Below, piece by piece: positions 34,906 through 44,498 of a DNA stretch of 64,000 nucleotides. Origin of the DNA: Taibaiella koreensis (lineage in GTDB: Bacteria > Bacteroidota > Bacteroidia > Chitinophagales > Chitinophagaceae); contig NZ_QVNU01000003.1 of NCBI RefSeq assembly GCF_003545715.1, positions 558,001 to 622,000 on the forward strand, in the 5' to 3' direction. The number at the start of each line of letters is the position of its first letter. Within the stretch, counting starts at the first letter, position 1. Position numbers and translations under genes: made by a program. The notes under the pieces are model-generated. The model did no database searches and was not told where the DNA came from. It worked only from the letters and a program-made list of their open reading frames with translations.

Positions 34906-35544
34906 ATGCAAATCGAAGTTTTAAATAGCAAAGGTGAAAATACCGGACGTAGCGTAGAATTACCGGAGGATATTTTCAATATCGAACCCAACGATCACGT
35001 CATCTACCTTGCTGTAAAGCAATATCTGGCGGCGCAACGTTTGGGTACCCACAAAACCAAAACCCGTGGTGAGGTTAAAGGTGCTTCCCGCAAGCTGCAT
35101 CGCCAAAAGGGTACCGGTGGCTCCCGTAAAGGTAATATCCGCAACCCGCTGTACAAAGGTGGTGGTACCATCAACGGTCCCATCCCGCACCGCTACGATT
35201 TCAAGCTGAACCGTAAAGTGAAAGACCTCGCTAAGATGTCGGCCCTCACTTACAAAGCCCGCGAAAAAAATATCGTGGTTGTAGAAGATATCAAGATCGA
35301 AAAGCCCAGCACCAAAGCATTCCTGCAGGTAGTGAATGGTCTTAAGATCGGCGGCAAAAAGCTGCTCCTGGTAAATGTAGACTACGATCAAAACCTCTAC
35401 CTGAGCAGCCGCAATGTACCCCGCGTAAAAAGCAGCGTACTGAGCGACATCAATACTTACGACATCGTACACGCCAACACCATCCTGTTGACCGAGAGCG
35501 CTGCCAAAGTATTTACAGAAGAAGTAGTGGAAGTAGCGGAATAA
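34906..35544 (+). CDS. rplD: 50S ribosomal protein L4
   Basis: 212 residues; RLGTHKTKTRGEVKGASRK and GTGGSRKGNIRNPLYKGGG mark the long loop lining the exit tunnel, and ALTYKAREKNIVVVED marks the globular part. In gamma-proteobacteria L4 represses its own operon through a leader; no equivalent leader was recognised here. 53 bases after rplC. Confidence 0.97.
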   Translation: MQIEVLNSKGENTGRSVELPEDIFNIEPNDHVIYLAVKQYLAAQRLGTHKTKTRGEVKGASRKLHRQKGTGGSRKGNIRNPLYKGGGTINGPIPHRYDFKLNRKVKDLAKMSALTYKAREKNIVVVEDIKIEKPSTKAFLQVVNGLKIGGKKLLLVNVDYDQNLYLSSRNVPRVKSSVLSDINTYDIVHANTILLTESAAKVFTEEVVEVAE

Positions 35545-35617
35545 GCAATCCGGTTCGGTACTCAACTCATAAAAACATGGATCCGGCGCAAGCCTGGGAC
35601 CAACAAATAAAATAACA

Positions 35618-35914
35618 ATGAAAATTTCAGAAGTATTGGTTCGCCCGAAAGTTACTGAAAAGGTAAACGGTCAGATGGAAAAGCAAAACCGTTACACTTT
35701 CGTAGTAGACAAGCGTTCTAACAAATTGGAAATTAAAGCTGCTGTAGAAGAGTTCTATAACGTAAAGGTTACTGATGTGAACACGATCGTTATGCCTGCA
35801 AAAAGCAAAAGCCGTTTTACCAAAGCTGGTTTCATCTCCGGCCGCAAAGCTTCCTTTAAGAAAGCGATCGTAACCCTGGCTGAAGGCGAAAACATCGACC
35901 TGTTTGCATTCTAA
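35618..35914 (+). CDS. rplW: 50S ribosomal protein L23
   Basis: 98 residues; VLVRPKVTEKVNGQMEKQNRYTF-like start and KLEIKAAVEEFYNVKVTDVNT match the family. L23 sits at the tunnel exit and is the docking site for trigger factor and SRP. Standard length and operon position. Confidence 0.97.
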   Translation: MKISEVLVRPKVTEKVNGQMEKQNRYTFVVDKRSNKLEIKAAVEEFYNVKVTDVNTIVMPAKSKSRFTKAGFISGRKASFKKAIVTLAEGENIDLFAF

Positions 35915-36012
35915 ACAGAACCCGCAGCTTAAGTATGGTGGCGGATAGTGCCACCGCTAACAACAAACTATAAAATACCGCCGGCTGAGACCGGTGACAA
36001 ATTAAACAAGAA

Positions 36013-36864
36013 ATGGCTTTACGTAAATACAAACCGACTACGGCCGGTACACGTTGGAGAGTAGGCAACGCCTTTGCAGAGATAACTACCGATACCCCCG
36101 AAAAAAGCCTGCTGGCGCCCAAAAAGAGCACAGCCGGACGTAACGTTCAGGGTCGTCGTGTAATGCGCTACATGGGTGGCGGTCATAAAAAACAATATCG
36201 TATCATCGATTTCAAGCGTGATAAGAAGGACATTCCTGCTACCGTTAAAACCATCGAATACGATCCCAACCGTACCGCTTTCATCGCTTTGCTGGCTTAT
36301 GCCGATGGCGAAAAGCGTTACATCATCGCTCCCCAGGGTCTCGAAGTAGGCGCTAAGGTGATCAGCGGTGATAATGCAGCTCCCGAAGTAGGTAATGCAC
36401 TGCTGTTGAAGAACATGCCCCTGGGTACTGTGATCCACAACATCGAGCTGCAGCCTGGTAAAGGTGGCGCTATGGCCCGTTCGGCAGGTACTTATGCCCA
36501 GCTGAACGCCAAAGAAGAGAAATACGCTGTATTGAAAATGCCCAGCGGTGAATTGCGTAAAGTATTAAGCACCTGTATCGCTACCGTAGGTATCGTATCC
36601 AACAGCGACCATGCCCTGGAATCTGCCGGTAAAGCAGGCCGCAACCGTTGGAAAGGTCAGCGTCCCCGCGTACGTGGTGTGGCTATGAACCCCGTAGATC
36701 ACCCGATGGGTGGTGGTGAAGGTAAATCTTCCGGTGGTCACCCCCGTAGCCGTACAGGTAAATACGCCAAGGGTGAAAAAACACGCAGCCTGACTAAAGG
36801 TTCCAACAAGCTGATCATTCAGCGCCGCGATGGTAAGAAGCTGTCAGGTAAAGCGAAGAAATAA
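36013..36864 (+). CDS. rplB: 50S ribosomal protein L2
   Basis: 283 residues; [16 protein letters not shown], the [17 protein letters not shown] block and [20 protein letters not shown] with the conserved His of the peptidyl-transferase region. L2 is needed for subunit joining and peptide-bond formation. It is directly followed by a GTAGAGACG-type palindrome at 36866-36895. Confidence 0.98.
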   Translation: MALRKYKPTTAGTRWRVGNAFAEITTDTPEKSLLAPKKSTAGRNVQGRRVMRYMGGGHKKQYRIIDFKRDKKDIPATVKTIEYDPNRTAFIALLAYADGEKRYIIAPQGLEVGAKVISGDNAAPEVGNALLLKNMPLGTVIHNIELQPGKGGAMARSAGTYAQLNAKEEKYAVLKMPSGELRKVLSTCIATVGIVSNSDHALESAGKAGRNRWKGQRPRVRGVAMNPVDHPMGGGEGKSSGGHPRSRTGKYAKGEKTRSLTKGSNKLIIQRRDGKKLSGKAKK

Positions 36865-36865
36865 T

Positions 36866-36895
36866 GCGTAGAGACGCAGCACGCTGCGTCTCTAT
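36866..36895. repeat. GTAGAGACG-type palindrome inside the S10 operon
   Basis: TAGAGACGCAGC (36869-36880) pairs with GCTGCGTCTCTA (36883-36894), a perfect 12-bp stem with a 2-base centre. It starts right after the rplB stop. It is built on the same GTAGAGACG core as the cluster at 2065-2171, so this dispersed element has landed inside the ribosomal operon. Confidence 0.75.
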
Positions 36896-36959
36896 TATAA
36901 CAATAACAGATAAAATGGGTTCCGTGCCGGGATCAAATCATCAAAAACAACCAAATTAA

Positions 36960-37232
36960 ATGGGTCGTTCAATTAAAAAAGGTCCTTACGTAGACCACAA
37001 CCTGGAAGAGAAAATAACCAAGATGAACGCTGAAGGCGGTCGTAAAACGGTAGTGAAAACCTGGAGCCGTCGTTCCACTATCATTCCCGAATTCGTAGGA
37101 CACACTTTCGCTGTACACAATGGCAACAAGTTCATCCCCGTGTATGTAACGGAATACATGGTAGGCCACAAGCTGGGTGAATTTGCACCTACCCGTAACT
37201 TCAGAGGTCACGGCGGCGACAAGAAAAAATAA
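36960..37232 (+). CDS. rpsS: 30S ribosomal protein S19
   Basis: 90 residues; [19 protein letters not shown] and [20 protein letters not shown] are diagnostic. S19 binds with S13 near the head of the 30S subunit. Standard length and position. Confidence 0.97.
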   Translation: MGRSIKKGPYVDHNLEEKITKMNAEGGRKTVVKTWSRRSTIIPEFVGHTFAVHNGNKFIPVYVTEYMVGHKLGEFAPTRNFRGHGGDKKK

Positions 37233-37375
37233 GCTGATGTAAGATTAGCTAATGTGAGATTGGCTAGTAAGGAGATCAGTGCTCAAGTAAAGAAACATTT
37301 GATTCACCGGCAACAGCCGATATCATTCAAAAGTAATTATCCGATTAGCAATAGCTAATTTATCAAATTAATACA

Positions 37376-37723
37376 ATGGAAGCAACCGCTCGTTTACGCA
37401 ATTATCCTACTTCGCCGCGCAAAATGCGTCTTTTGGCAGACCTGGTCCGTGGCCTGGAAGTAGAGAAAGCTTTGAATATTCTGAAGTTCAATACCAAGCA
37501 TCCTTCGGTACCCCTGGAGAAACTGCTGCTGAGTGCTATCGACAACTGGAAACAGAAGAACGAAGGTGCAGACGTAGCTTCGGCTAACCTGATCGTAAAG
37601 ACCATCTTCGTAGATGGTGGCCGTATGCTGAAACGCATGCTGCCAGCTCCCCAGGGTCGTGCTTACCGCGTACGCAAGCGCAGCAATCACGTAACAATCG
37701 TCGTAGACAGCAAAGCGAACTAA
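37376..37723 (+). CDS. rplV: 50S ribosomal protein L22
   Basis: 115 residues; [21 protein letters not shown] and the loop with [21 protein letters not shown], the macrolide-sensitive tunnel constriction. Preceded by a 143-base AT-rich spacer and followed by a 141-base spacer holding an inverted repeat (37729-37850). Confidence 0.97.
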   Translation: MEATARLRNYPTSPRKMRLLADLVRGLEVEKALNILKFNTKHPSVPLEKLLLSAIDNWKQKNEGADVASANLIVKTIFVDGGRMLKRMLPAPQGRAYRVRKRSNHVTIVVDSKAN

Positions 37724-37728
37724 TTTTA

Positions 37729-37850
37729 AATTTTGGATTTTGAATGTTGAATTGATTTAGTTCCATTACTTTTTCCAGATCAAATAATTCACAATATTAA
37801 TTAAGGGTTGGATTTTGTTGAAAGACATTCAAAATCTGAAATCCAAAATT
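37729..37850. repeat. AT-rich inverted repeat between rplV and rpsC
   Basis: The arm at 37729-37747 (AATTTTGGATTT, TGAATGT) pairs with the arm at 37825-37850, which has a 7-base insert between the two blocks. The 77-base intervening stretch has no gene. It may fold in the mRNA or be a remnant of a small element. Confidence 0.6.
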
Positions 37851-37864
37851 CATAATCAAAGAAC

Positions 37865-38692
37865 ATGGGTCAAAAAGCAAATCCGATAGGTAACCGTTTG
37901 GGAATTATCCGTGGTTGGGATTCTATGTGGTTCAGCAATCCGAAAGATTTCGGCGGTAAAGTGGTTGAAGATCACAAGATCCGTACGTATCTGAACGCAC
38001 GTATCAACAAAGGCGGCGTAGCCCGCATCGTTATCGAGCGTACTCTGGGTAAACTGATCATCACCATCCACACCTCCAAGCCCGGTATCATTATCGGTAA
38101 AGGCGGTCAGGAAGTAGACAGGATTAAAGAAGAGCTGAAGAAGCTGACCGGCAATAACGACGTTCAGATCAATATCATGGAGATCCGCCGTCCCGAGCTG
38201 GACGCCCAGATCGTTGGCGAGTCTATCTGCCGCCAGATCGAAGGTCGTGTAAGCTACAAGCGTGCGATTAAAATGGCTATCTCTACTGCAATGCGTATGG
38301 GTGCCGAAGGTATCAAGATCAAGGCCGGTGGCCGTCTTGGTGGCGCCGAGATCGCCCGTAGCGAAGAGATCAAGCAGGGCCGCACCCCGCTGCATACCTT
38401 CCGCATGGACATCGACTATGCTTCTGTATACGCAATGACCGTATATGGTAAGATCGGTCTGAAAGTATGGATATGTAAAGGTGAAGTGCTGGGTAAGCGT
38501 GATCTGAATCCTAACCTGACCAGCGGTGCTACCGATCGTCGTGGCAACCAGGGCGGCGAAGAGCGTCGTGACAGAGGTGGTGATCGTGACCGTCGTGGCG
38601 GTGGCGACCGTGATCGTCGTGGTGGCGGCGGCGGTGACCGTCGTGGTGGCGGTGGTGGAGACCGTCGCAACAGCGGTCCCAGGAAAGACTAA
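37865..38692 (+). CDS. rpsC: 30S ribosomal protein S3 with long Arg/Gly/Asp-rich tail
   Basis: 275 residues. The core is normal: [20 protein letters not shown], the KH domain with [17 protein letters not shown], and [24 protein letters not shown]. From about residue 222 the protein continues in a low-complexity tail of repeated Arg-Asp-Gly units ([36 protein letters not shown]), about 50 residues longer than the usual end of S3. Such tails resemble RGG boxes that bind RNA. S3 forms the mRNA entry site with S4 and S5, so the tail may touch mRNA outside the ribosome. Confidence 0.97.
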   Translation: MGQKANPIGNRLGIIRGWDSMWFSNPKDFGGKVVEDHKIRTYLNARINKGGVARIVIERTLGKLIITIHTSKPGIIIGKGGQEVDRIKEELKKLTGNNDVQINIMEIRRPELDAQIVGESICRQIEGRVSYKRAIKMAISTAMRMGAEGIKIKAGGRLGGAEIARSEEIKQGRTPLHTFRMDIDYASVYAMTVYGKIGLKVWICKGEVLGKRDLNPNLTSGATDRRGNQGGEERRDRGGDRDRRGGGDRDRRGGGGGDRRGGGGGDRRNSGPRKD

Positions 38693-38809
38693 TAATCGCT
38701 GTATCCCCCTGGCTCCCGTAGCAGCCGCCTGGTCCTTGACCGCCGGCAGGGTCGACAACGCTTAACATACATCATACAACAAAGTACTTGATACTTAAAA
38801 ATATCAGCA

Positions 38810-39229
38810 ATGTTACAACCAAAAAGAGTAAAGCATCGTAAGCAGCATAAAGGACGTATCAGAGGTAATGCAGAGCGTGGTGCAACCATCGCATTCGGTT
38901 CCTTCGGTCTGAAAGCCCTGGAGCCGGTGTGGATCACCAACCGCCAGATCGAAGCTGCCCGTCAGGCTATGACCCGTCACATGAAGCGTGAAGGTAATGT
39001 CTGGATCCGCATTTTCCCTGATAAGCCTATTACTGCAAAGCCTGCAGAGGTGCGTATGGGTAAAGGTAAAGGTAGCCTGGAATACTGGGCAGCTGTAGTA
39101 AAGCCCGGTCGCATCATGTTCGAAGCAGACGGTGTTCCCGAGCAGGTAGCCCGCGAAGCTTTTGAGCTGGCAGCACAAAAACTGCCGATCAAGACTAAGT
39201 TCGTGGTACGCCCCGACTACGCAGGCTAA
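38810..39229 (+). CDS. rplP: 50S ribosomal protein L16
   Basis: 139 residues; [43 protein letters not shown] and [22 protein letters not shown] are characteristic. It sits near the A-site tRNA elbow. 117 bases after rpsC, in a spacer with no clear feature. Confidence 0.97.
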   Translation: MLQPKRVKHRKQHKGRIRGNAERGATIAFGSFGLKALEPVWITNRQIEAARQAMTRHMKREGNVWIRIFPDKPITAKPAEVRMGKGKGSLEYWAAVVKPGRIMFEADGVPEQVAREAFELAAQKLPIKTKFVVRPDYAG

Positions 39230-39316
39230 TTCCTGTAGGAAAATTAAATAAAGAATTAGAGTAGCGAGTAATTAAGCTCAATACTCGATACTCAAATCTC
39301 AATACAATATTTAACA

Positions 39317-39529
39317 ATGGCAAAGTCAAAAGCAGCGAAAGTTGAAGATTATCGCTCTATGAGCGATGAAGCGCTTAACGACAAAATTGGCGAGGAGAGC
39401 CTGCGTCTGAAGAAAACAAAATTCAGCCATGCAGTGAACCCCATCGAGAACCCGATGGTGATCCGCAGCATTCGCCGTACGATTGCAACGTTGAAAACCG
39501 AGCAGCGTAAAAGACAATTAGCATCTTAA
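39317..39529 (+). CDS. rpmC: 50S ribosomal protein L29
   Basis: 70 residues; two-helix protein with [49 protein letters not shown]29 lies beside L23 at the tunnel exit. Standard length and position. Confidence 0.95.
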   Translation: MAKSKAAKVEDYRSMSDEALNDKIGEESLRLKKTKFSHAVNPIENPMVIRSIRRTIATLKTEQRKRQLAS

Positions 39530-39551
39530 TTCATATTCAACCTCTTTCATA

Positions 39552-39815
39552 ATGTCAGCAGTAGAAAGGAAAACCAGGAAGAGCCGTATTGGGCTTGTTA
39601 CCAGCGACAAAATGGATAAAACCATTACCGTTGCGGTAGAACGTAAAGTAAAGCATCCCTTTTACGGTAAGTTCCTTAAGAAAACCACCAAGTTCCATGC
39701 GCACGACGAGACCAACCAGTGTGGTATCGGCGATACCGTAAGGATCATGGAAACCCGCCCCCTGAGCCGCACAAAGCGCTGGAGGCTGGTAGAAATCATC
39801 GAGAAAGCTAAATAA
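39552..39815 (+). CDS. rpsQ: 30S ribosomal protein S17
   Basis: 87 residues; [32 protein letters not shown] and [22 protein letters not shown] are typical. Early-binding 30S protein. It follows rpmC after 22 bases. Confidence 0.97.
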   Translation: MSAVERKTRKSRIGLVTSDKMDKTITVAVERKVKHPFYGKFLKKTTKFHAHDETNQCGIGDTVRIMETRPLSRTKRWRLVEIIEKAK

Positions 39816-39954
39816 GCGATACGATCTTTTTCCCCTGCCGGGAGTCAGATTGGCAAAGCATAGCCTCTTTTCGTCTTCATAATGCCCGGATGAAAGATCG
39901 GTGCATTGTAAAAACTTAAAAATTGACATTAGCTAACAGCTAAACAAAATAACA

Positions 39955-40323
39955 ATGATACAGCAGGAATCAAGGCTCAATGTAGCTGATAACAGCGGCG
40001 CTAAAGAAGTACTCTGCATTCGTGTGCTGGGCAATAGCGGCCAGGTATACGCGGGTATTGGCGATAAGATCGTGGTTACAGTAAAAGATTCTATCCCCGC
40101 CGGTGGTGTGAAGAAAGGAACTGTAAGCAAAGCCGTTATTGTTCGTACCAAAAATAAATTACGTCGTAAGGACGGTTCTTATATCAGCTTTGATGATAAC
40201 GCTGTGGTGTTGTTGAACAACTCTGATGATCCCCGTGGTACCCGTATTTTTGGGCCAGTAGCCCGCGAACTGCGTGATAAAGGATACATGAAAATTGTTT
40301 CTCTGGCGCCAGAAGTATTATAA
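39955..40323 (+). CDS. rplN: 50S ribosomal protein L14
   Basis: 122 residues; [44 protein letters not shown] and DDNAVVLLN, with the closing [19 protein letters not shown]. It forms inter-subunit bridge contacts. Preceded by a 139-base spacer. Confidence 0.98.
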   Translation: MIQQESRLNVADNSGAKEVLCIRVLGNSGQVYAGIGDKIVVTVKDSIPAGGVKKGTVSKAVIVRTKNKLRRKDGSYISFDDNAVVLLNNSDDPRGTRIFGPVARELRDKGYMKIVSLAPEVL

Positions 40324-40337
40324 TTAAAATATTTTCG

Positions 40338-40345
40338 TACCTTTG
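40338..40345 (+). promoter_or_regulatory. Candidate internal -7 element (TACCTTTG) before rplX
   Basis: TACCTTTG matches TAnnTTTG exactly and lies 38 bases before the rplX ATG, in the rplN-rplX gap. No TTTG is found about 19 bases upstream (that region is the rplN 3' end). It may be a weak internal promoter or coincidence. Confidence 0.4.
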
Positions 40346-40383
40346 CCGCCCGTTCATAAAATAGCGGCTCAAGATCTATAGAA

Positions 40384-40722
40384 ATGAGTACTAGATTCAA
40401 ACCTAAGTTCAGCATCAAAAAAGGCGACCAGGTAGTGGTCATTGCCGGTAACGACAAAAATCGTACTACTCCCCGCCAGGTGTTGGCTGTATATCCGCAG
40501 GATGCACGCATTCTGGTGGAAGGTGTTAATATCGTAACCAAGCACCTGAAACCTAATGCTAAGAATCCTCAGGGCGGCATCGTAAAAGAAGAAGCCACAA
40601 TTCACATCTCCAACGTTCAGCTTTGGGATGCAAAAGCGAAAGCTCCCGTACGTGTTCGTCGCGAACGCAAAGACGGTAAGGCGATTCGTATATCTAAAAA
40701 AACCGGTCAAGAAATTAAATAA
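40384..40722 (+). CDS. rplX: 50S ribosomal protein L24
   Basis: 112 residues; [65 protein letters not shown]. Assembly initiator of the 50S subunit. Its TAA overlaps the rplE ATG by one base (TAATG), so the two are translationally coupled. Confidence 0.96.
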   Translation: MSTRFKPKFSIKKGDQVVVIAGNDKNRTTPRQVLAVYPQDARILVEGVNIVTKHLKPNAKNPQGGIVKEEATIHISNVQLWDAKAKAPVRVRRERKDGKAIRISKKTGQEIK

Positions 40723-41297
40723 TGAGCACTGTAAATTACCAACCGCGTCTTCAAGCGAAATACAAAGACGAAGTAGTGGCTGCCCTGATGAAGAAGTTCG
40801 GCTACTCTACTGTGATGCAGGTTCCCCGCCTGGTAAAGATCTGTCTGAACCAGGGCGTTAAAGGCTCTGTATCCGACAAGAAACTGGTGGATGATGCTGT
40901 GAAGGAAATGACCATGATCGCCGGTCAGAAGGCAGTACCCACAATGTCTAAGAAAGATATCTCCAACTTCAAGTTGCGTAAGAACATGCCTATTGGTGCG
41001 CGCGTAACCCTGCGCGGTGCTAATATGTTTGAGTTCATGGACCGTTTGGTATCAGTGTCTCTGCCCCGTGTTCGCGACTTTAAAGGTATCAACGAGAAGG
41101 CTTTTGACGGCTACGGCAACTATACCTTCGGCGTTACCGAGCAGATCATCTATCCCGAGATCGACATCGACAAGGTGAATCGTATCAGCGGTATGGATAT
41201 CACTTTCGTAACCACTGCCCGTACCAACGAAGAGGCTTATGAGCTGCTGAAAGAGCTGGGTATGCCCTTTAAAAATATCAAAAAAGACAACAACTAA
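40722..41297 (+). CDS. rplE: 50S ribosomal protein L5
   Basis: 191 residues; [54 protein letters not shown] and [25 protein letters not shown] are hallmarks. L5 carries 5S rRNA into the ribosome. Coupled to rplX by a one-base overlap. Confidence 0.98.
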   Translation: MSTVNYQPRLQAKYKDEVVAALMKKFGYSTVMQVPRLVKICLNQGVKGSVSDKKLVDDAVKEMTMIAGQKAVPTMSKKDISNFKLRKNMPIGARVTLRGANMFEFMDRLVSVSLPRVRDFKGINEKAFDGYGNYTFGVTEQIIYPEIDIDKVNRISGMDITFVTTARTNEEAYELLKELGMPFKNIKKDNN

Positions 41298-41302
41298 TCG
41301 AT

Positions 41303-41572
41303 ATGTCAAGAACCTCAATTATAGCCCGCCAGCGTAAGCGTGAGAAAATGGTTGCCAAGTTTGCTGAGAAGCGTGCCGCTTTGAAAGCAGCAGGAGATTA
41401 CGAAGCCCTGGACAAACTGCCCAAGAATGCTTCTCCTGTACGCCTGAAAAACCGTTGCCAGCTTACCGGCCGTCCTAAAGGTTATATGCGTCAGTTTGCC
41501 CTGGGTCGCGTTATTTTCCGCGATATGGCCCTTGAAGGTAAGTTGCCGGGTGTAAAGAAAGCTTCCTGGTAA
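41303..41572 (+). CDS. rpsN: 30S ribosomal protein S14 (zinc-free long form)
   Basis: 89 residues; long form with [29 protein letters not shown]. The CxxC pairs of the short zinc form are absent, so it does not bind zinc. It begins five bases after rplE. Confidence 0.97.
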   Translation: MSRTSIIARQRKREKMVAKFAEKRAALKAAGDYEALDKLPKNASPVRLKNRCQLTGRPKGYMRQFALGRVIFRDMALEGKLPGVKKASW

Positions 41573-41665
41573 GCCTCCGATCCTAAAGGACTTGAAACAT
41601 TAGATGAAAAGACCTTCGGGTAACTATCATCAATTTATCAAACAAATAAAAACACAGCGTAAAAA

Positions 41666-42064
41666 ATGGTAACTGATCCTATTGCAGATTTTCTTACCCG
41701 CGTTCGTAATGCTCAGATGGCGCGCCACCGTATCGTTGAGATCCCCGCTTCCAATCTGAAAAAGCGCATTACTGAAATCCTGTACGACAAAGGCTATATC
41801 CTGAAGTACAAATTTGAAGACGACAATAAGCAAGGTCTGATCAAGATTGCTTTGAAGTACAATGCCGAGACCAAGGAGCCTGCGATCCGTTCCCTGGAGC
41901 GCGTAAGCCGTCCCGGTCTGCGTCAGTATGCCAAACCTTCTGATATTCGTAGAGTGAAAAGTGGCCTGGGTGTCGCTATCGTTTCTACTTCTAAAGGTGT
42001 AATGACTGATAAAGAAGCCCGTGCTCAGAATGTAGGCGGAGAAGTGCTTTGCCAGATCTGGTAA
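41666..42064 (+). CDS. rpsH: 30S ribosomal protein S8
   Basis: 132 residues; MVTDPIADFLTRVRNAQMARH, then RVSRPGLRQYAKPSDIRRVKSGLGVAIVSTSKGVMT and the closing GGEVLCQIW. S8 is a primary 16S rRNA binder and, in E. coli, the repressor of its own operon. Here it is the last gene before a strong terminator, so the cluster is cut after it. Confidence 0.97.
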   Translation: MVTDPIADFLTRVRNAQMARHRIVEIPASNLKKRITEILYDKGYILKYKFEDDNKQGLIKIALKYNAETKEPAIRSLERVSRPGLRQYAKPSDIRRVKSGLGVAIVSTSKGVMTDKEARAQNVGGEVLCQIW

Positions 42065-42086
42065 GACAACAGATATATAAGATAAT

Positions 42087-42126
42087 AAAAAGAGCAAATG
42101 CGCTGTAAAGCACATTTGCTCTTTTT
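42087..42126. terminator. Strong terminator after rpsH, cutting the spc operon
   Basis: A perfect 14-bp stem (AAAAAGAGCAAATG at 42087-42100 with CATTTGCTCTTTTT at 42113-42126, 12-base loop) lies 22 bases past the rpsH stop and 39 bases past the stop of the convergent lipoprotein gene, so it can serve both strands. Confidence 0.9.
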
Positions 42127-42165
42127 ATTATCCGGCCAGCGACGGCAACCATCTGTGAACACCTG

Positions 42166-42975
42166 TTACTCGACATAGGTACTGCAGCAGGGGGCGCTGT
42201 TATAGAGCGCGCTTACTTCCTGTTGCGTGAGGGCTTTGTCGAATAGCGCCACATCGTCGAGCTTGCCGGTAAAACGATATCCCAGCATAAGATCGCCGAT
42301 ATCCCGTACAAGAGGGGCACCCGAACCACAATCGGCGACGCCGGTCCTGGTCTCCTGCAGCACGCCATCGCGATAGATGGCTATGGACATCGTCGCCTTA
42401 TCGTAAGTAGCGACAGCGTGGTGCCAGGAATGATAGCGCAAGCGCATCTCTTTTTCGCAGCTGACCGGGGAAGTGATCATTTGGTCCCAGACAGAATGGT
42501 ACATACCAAACACGGCCCTGGAGCAATCGTACAGCCCCAAGGACCATTGGCCGCCCCGGTCGGGGCAAGCCTTGGCAGTATCACGGCTTACCAGGGTCGT
42601 GTAGCTGCCTCCATATCGCAGGGAGTCTGTAATCGTATACCATGCCGATACAGATAGGCCGCTGAGGTTGTTGAGAAAAGTGGGATCGGGGCAAGTGAGA
42701 TAGGCCGTATTGCCGCCGGTGTTATTGAGAACATAGGCACATTGCGGATTATTGTCCCTGTCGGCGTCGGGGCCAACGGCACCCACACCTACCAGGTGCC
42801 TGTTGTTGCCGGATCGATCCAGCAGCGATCCGCTTGAAAAAGGATAAAAGGCGATCACGTTCGTCGAAAGGCTGGAAGGAAGGCAGGCGATATCCCTCGT
42901 TTTTCCGTCTTGTTTGCCACAGGAGGCAAGGCAGGCGAGTACAGCGATGGCTGTGCGTTTTGATAATTGATTCAT
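42166..42975 (-). CDS. LamG/concanavalin A-like lectin-fold lipoprotein
   Basis: A 269-residue exported lipoprotein: hydrophobic N-terminus followed by the lipobox LASC with Cys19. Residues about 38-265 have the LamG-like jelly-roll pattern (IAFYPFSSGSLLDRSGNNRHL, LSGLSVSAWYTI, WHHAVATYDKATMSIAIYRDGVL, FTGKLDDVALFDKALTQQEVSALYN), a domain often used for glycan binding. Nothing catalytic is visible. It is inserted antisense between rpsH and rplF, where no gene is normally found, and converges with the rpsH terminator. It has no functional link to translation and is probably an insertion by an old rearrangement. Confidence 0.87.
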   Translation of the reverse strand: MNQLSKRTAIAVLACLASCGKQDGKTRDIACLPSSLSTNVIAFYPFSSGSLLDRSGNNRHLVGVGAVGPDADRDNNPQCAYVLNNTGGNTAYLTCPDPTFLNNLSGLSVSAWYTITDSLRYGGSYTTLVSRDTAKACPDRGGQWSLGLYDCSRAVFGMYHSVWDQMITSPVSCEKEMRLRYHSWHHAVATYDKATMSIAIYRDGVLQETRTGVADCGSGAPLVRDIGDLMLGYRFTGKLDDVALFDKALTQQEVSALYNSAPCCSTYVE

Positions 42976-43146
42976 GGAAGACAGGTATTATTGTAAGATA
43001 AACGAATGGTTCTCCCGTTGTGGTACAACGGCAATAAAAAATGTCGTTTTCGCTATAGGGGAGCATGTTGCGTAATATGGCGCCACGGGCAATTTCGCAC
43101 CGCTCGAGGAGCTCAGATTAAACTTTTTTAAGAAGGCTGGCAAAAC

Positions 43147-43179
43147 TTGCATTTTTAAAAGAAAAATACTATACCTTTG
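43147..43179 (+). promoter_or_regulatory. Promoter restarting transcription of the spc operon before rplF
   Basis: TACCTTTG (43172-43179) fits the -7 box; TTG (43147-43149) lies 22 bases before it. The distance to the rplF ATG is about 140 bases. It stands after the antisense lipoprotein gene, where the rest of the operon would otherwise have no promoter. Confidence 0.65.
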
Positions 43180-43319
43180 CACTCCCAATTTTACCGGGCC
43201 TTACTTTGCGCCATCTAAGCGTCCCTATACAACGCTGAAAACGCAGGGTAACGGAGCATTCAAGGGAAGAAGCGTATAACTTGCTCCCGTTTTTTACATT
43301 TTTTAAATACACAAAAGAA

Positions 43320-43874
43320 ATGTCACGTGTAGGAAAAGCGCCAATCGCATTGGCCGACAAAGTAACCGTTACCGTTAGCGCCGCTAATGAAGTAACTGTA
43401 AAAGGCCCTAAGGGCGAACTGAAACAAGCGGTAGACCGCGACCTGAAAGTAGAAGTGGCTGATGGTAAAGTGACCATCACCCGTCCTACCGACCAGATTC
43501 GTCACCGAGCCCTGCATGGTCTCACCCGTGCCCTGCTGGCCAATATGGTTGAAGGTGTAACCAATGGCTATACCAAGACCCTGGAGCTGGTAGGTGTGGG
43601 TTATCGTGCCGCCGTTACCGGACAGCAATTGGATATGTCCCTCGGCTACTCTCACAACATTATCCTGAATCTTCCCGTTGAAGTAAAAGCAACCGCTACT
43701 ATGGAAAAAGGTCAGCCTCCCCGCGTCGTGCTCGAGTCTATCGACAAACAGCTGGTAGGCCAGGTAGCCGCTAAGATCCGCAGCCTGCGTAAACCCGAAC
43801 CGTACAAAGGAAAAGGTGTCCGTTTTGCTGGTGAGATCGTACGCCGTAAAGCAGGTAAGACCGCTGGTAAATAA
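43320..43874 (+). CDS. rplF: 50S ribosomal protein L6
   Basis: 184 residues; MSRVGKAPIAL, KGELKQAVDRDLKVE, GYTKTLELVGVGYRAAVTG, EPYKGKGVRFAGEIVRRKAGK. Two homologous domains near the GTPase centre. The ATG at 43320 is taken over an in-frame ATG at 43281 that adds unlikely residues. It is the first gene of the separated second part of the spc cluster. Confidence 0.97.
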   Translation: MSRVGKAPIALADKVTVTVSAANEVTVKGPKGELKQAVDRDLKVEVADGKVTITRPTDQIRHRALHGLTRALLANMVEGVTNGYTKTLELVGVGYRAAVTGQQLDMSLGYSHNIILNLPVEVKATATMEKGQPPRVVLESIDKQLVGQVAAKIRSLRKPEPYKGKGVRFAGEIVRRKAGKTAGK

Positions 43875-43885
43875 TCTTGAAAGTA

Positions 43886-43921
43886 AAAAGTCAAAATTCA
43901 AAAATTGGAATTTTGACTTTT
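43886..43921. repeat. Perfect AT-rich hairpin between rplF and rplR
   Basis: A perfect 14-bp stem (AAAAGTCAAAATTC at 43886-43899 with GAATTTTGACTTTT at 43908-43921, 8-base loop), 12 bases past the rplF stop. The right arm ends in T, then GGCTTTTGATTTTTG, so it could act as a weak attenuator or set relative gene expression. Confidence 0.7.
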
Positions 43922-44058
43922 GGCTTTTGATTTTTGAATTAATATGTAACCTTCGGAAGCCGTCTGTGACCGTTGCCGGGTGACAGGACCCAGGATCAAA
44001 AGGGATCGGTCCATTGCCCAATACAACACAAAGGCGAGCCCGTACAAATAGAGACACA

Positions 44059-44421
44059 ATGTCAAAAACAGCAAAAACAGTAATACGCCGCCAGAAACTG
44101 CGTTGGCGTATCCGGAAGAACGTTAAAGGCACGGCACAAAGCCCCCGCCTGTCCGTTTTCCGCAGCAACAAAGATATTTATGCTCAGCTGATCGATGATG
44201 CTACCGGCCTTACCCTGGCCTCAGCCAATTCCCGTCAGAAAGACATCGCTGCCCAGTCCGGCACCAAGTCAGAAAAAGCAGCATTCGTAGGTAAGGTGAT
44301 CGCCCAGAAAGCGAAAGACCTGGGTATCGAAGTATGCATATTTGATCGTGGTGGTTACCTGTACCATGGCCGCGTGAAATCCCTGGCTGATGGTGCTCGT
44401 GAAGGTGGATTGAAATTCTAA
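44059..44421 (+). CDS. rplR: 50S ribosomal protein L18
   Basis: 120 residues; [65 protein letters not shown]. Binds 5S rRNA with L5. The ATG at 44059 is chosen over an upstream in-frame ATG at 44014. Confidence 0.97.
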   Translation: MSKTAKTVIRRQKLRWRIRKNVKGTAQSPRLSVFRSNKDIYAQLIDDATGLTLASANSRQKDIAAQSGTKSEKAAFVGKVIAQKAKDLGIEVCIFDRGGYLYHGRVKSLADGAREGGLKF

Positions 44422-44498
44422 TCTGCGCAGGCAAAAAATATTTTTTAAAAATTTTACGGGCAAGGGAAGCCAAAACCCGTAGAGCATATCTGATAAAA

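Noticed and set aside
38416-38768. Several open frames over the Arg/Gly-rich end of rpsC
   Set aside because: They are by-products of the repeated GC-rich tail of S3 in other frames.
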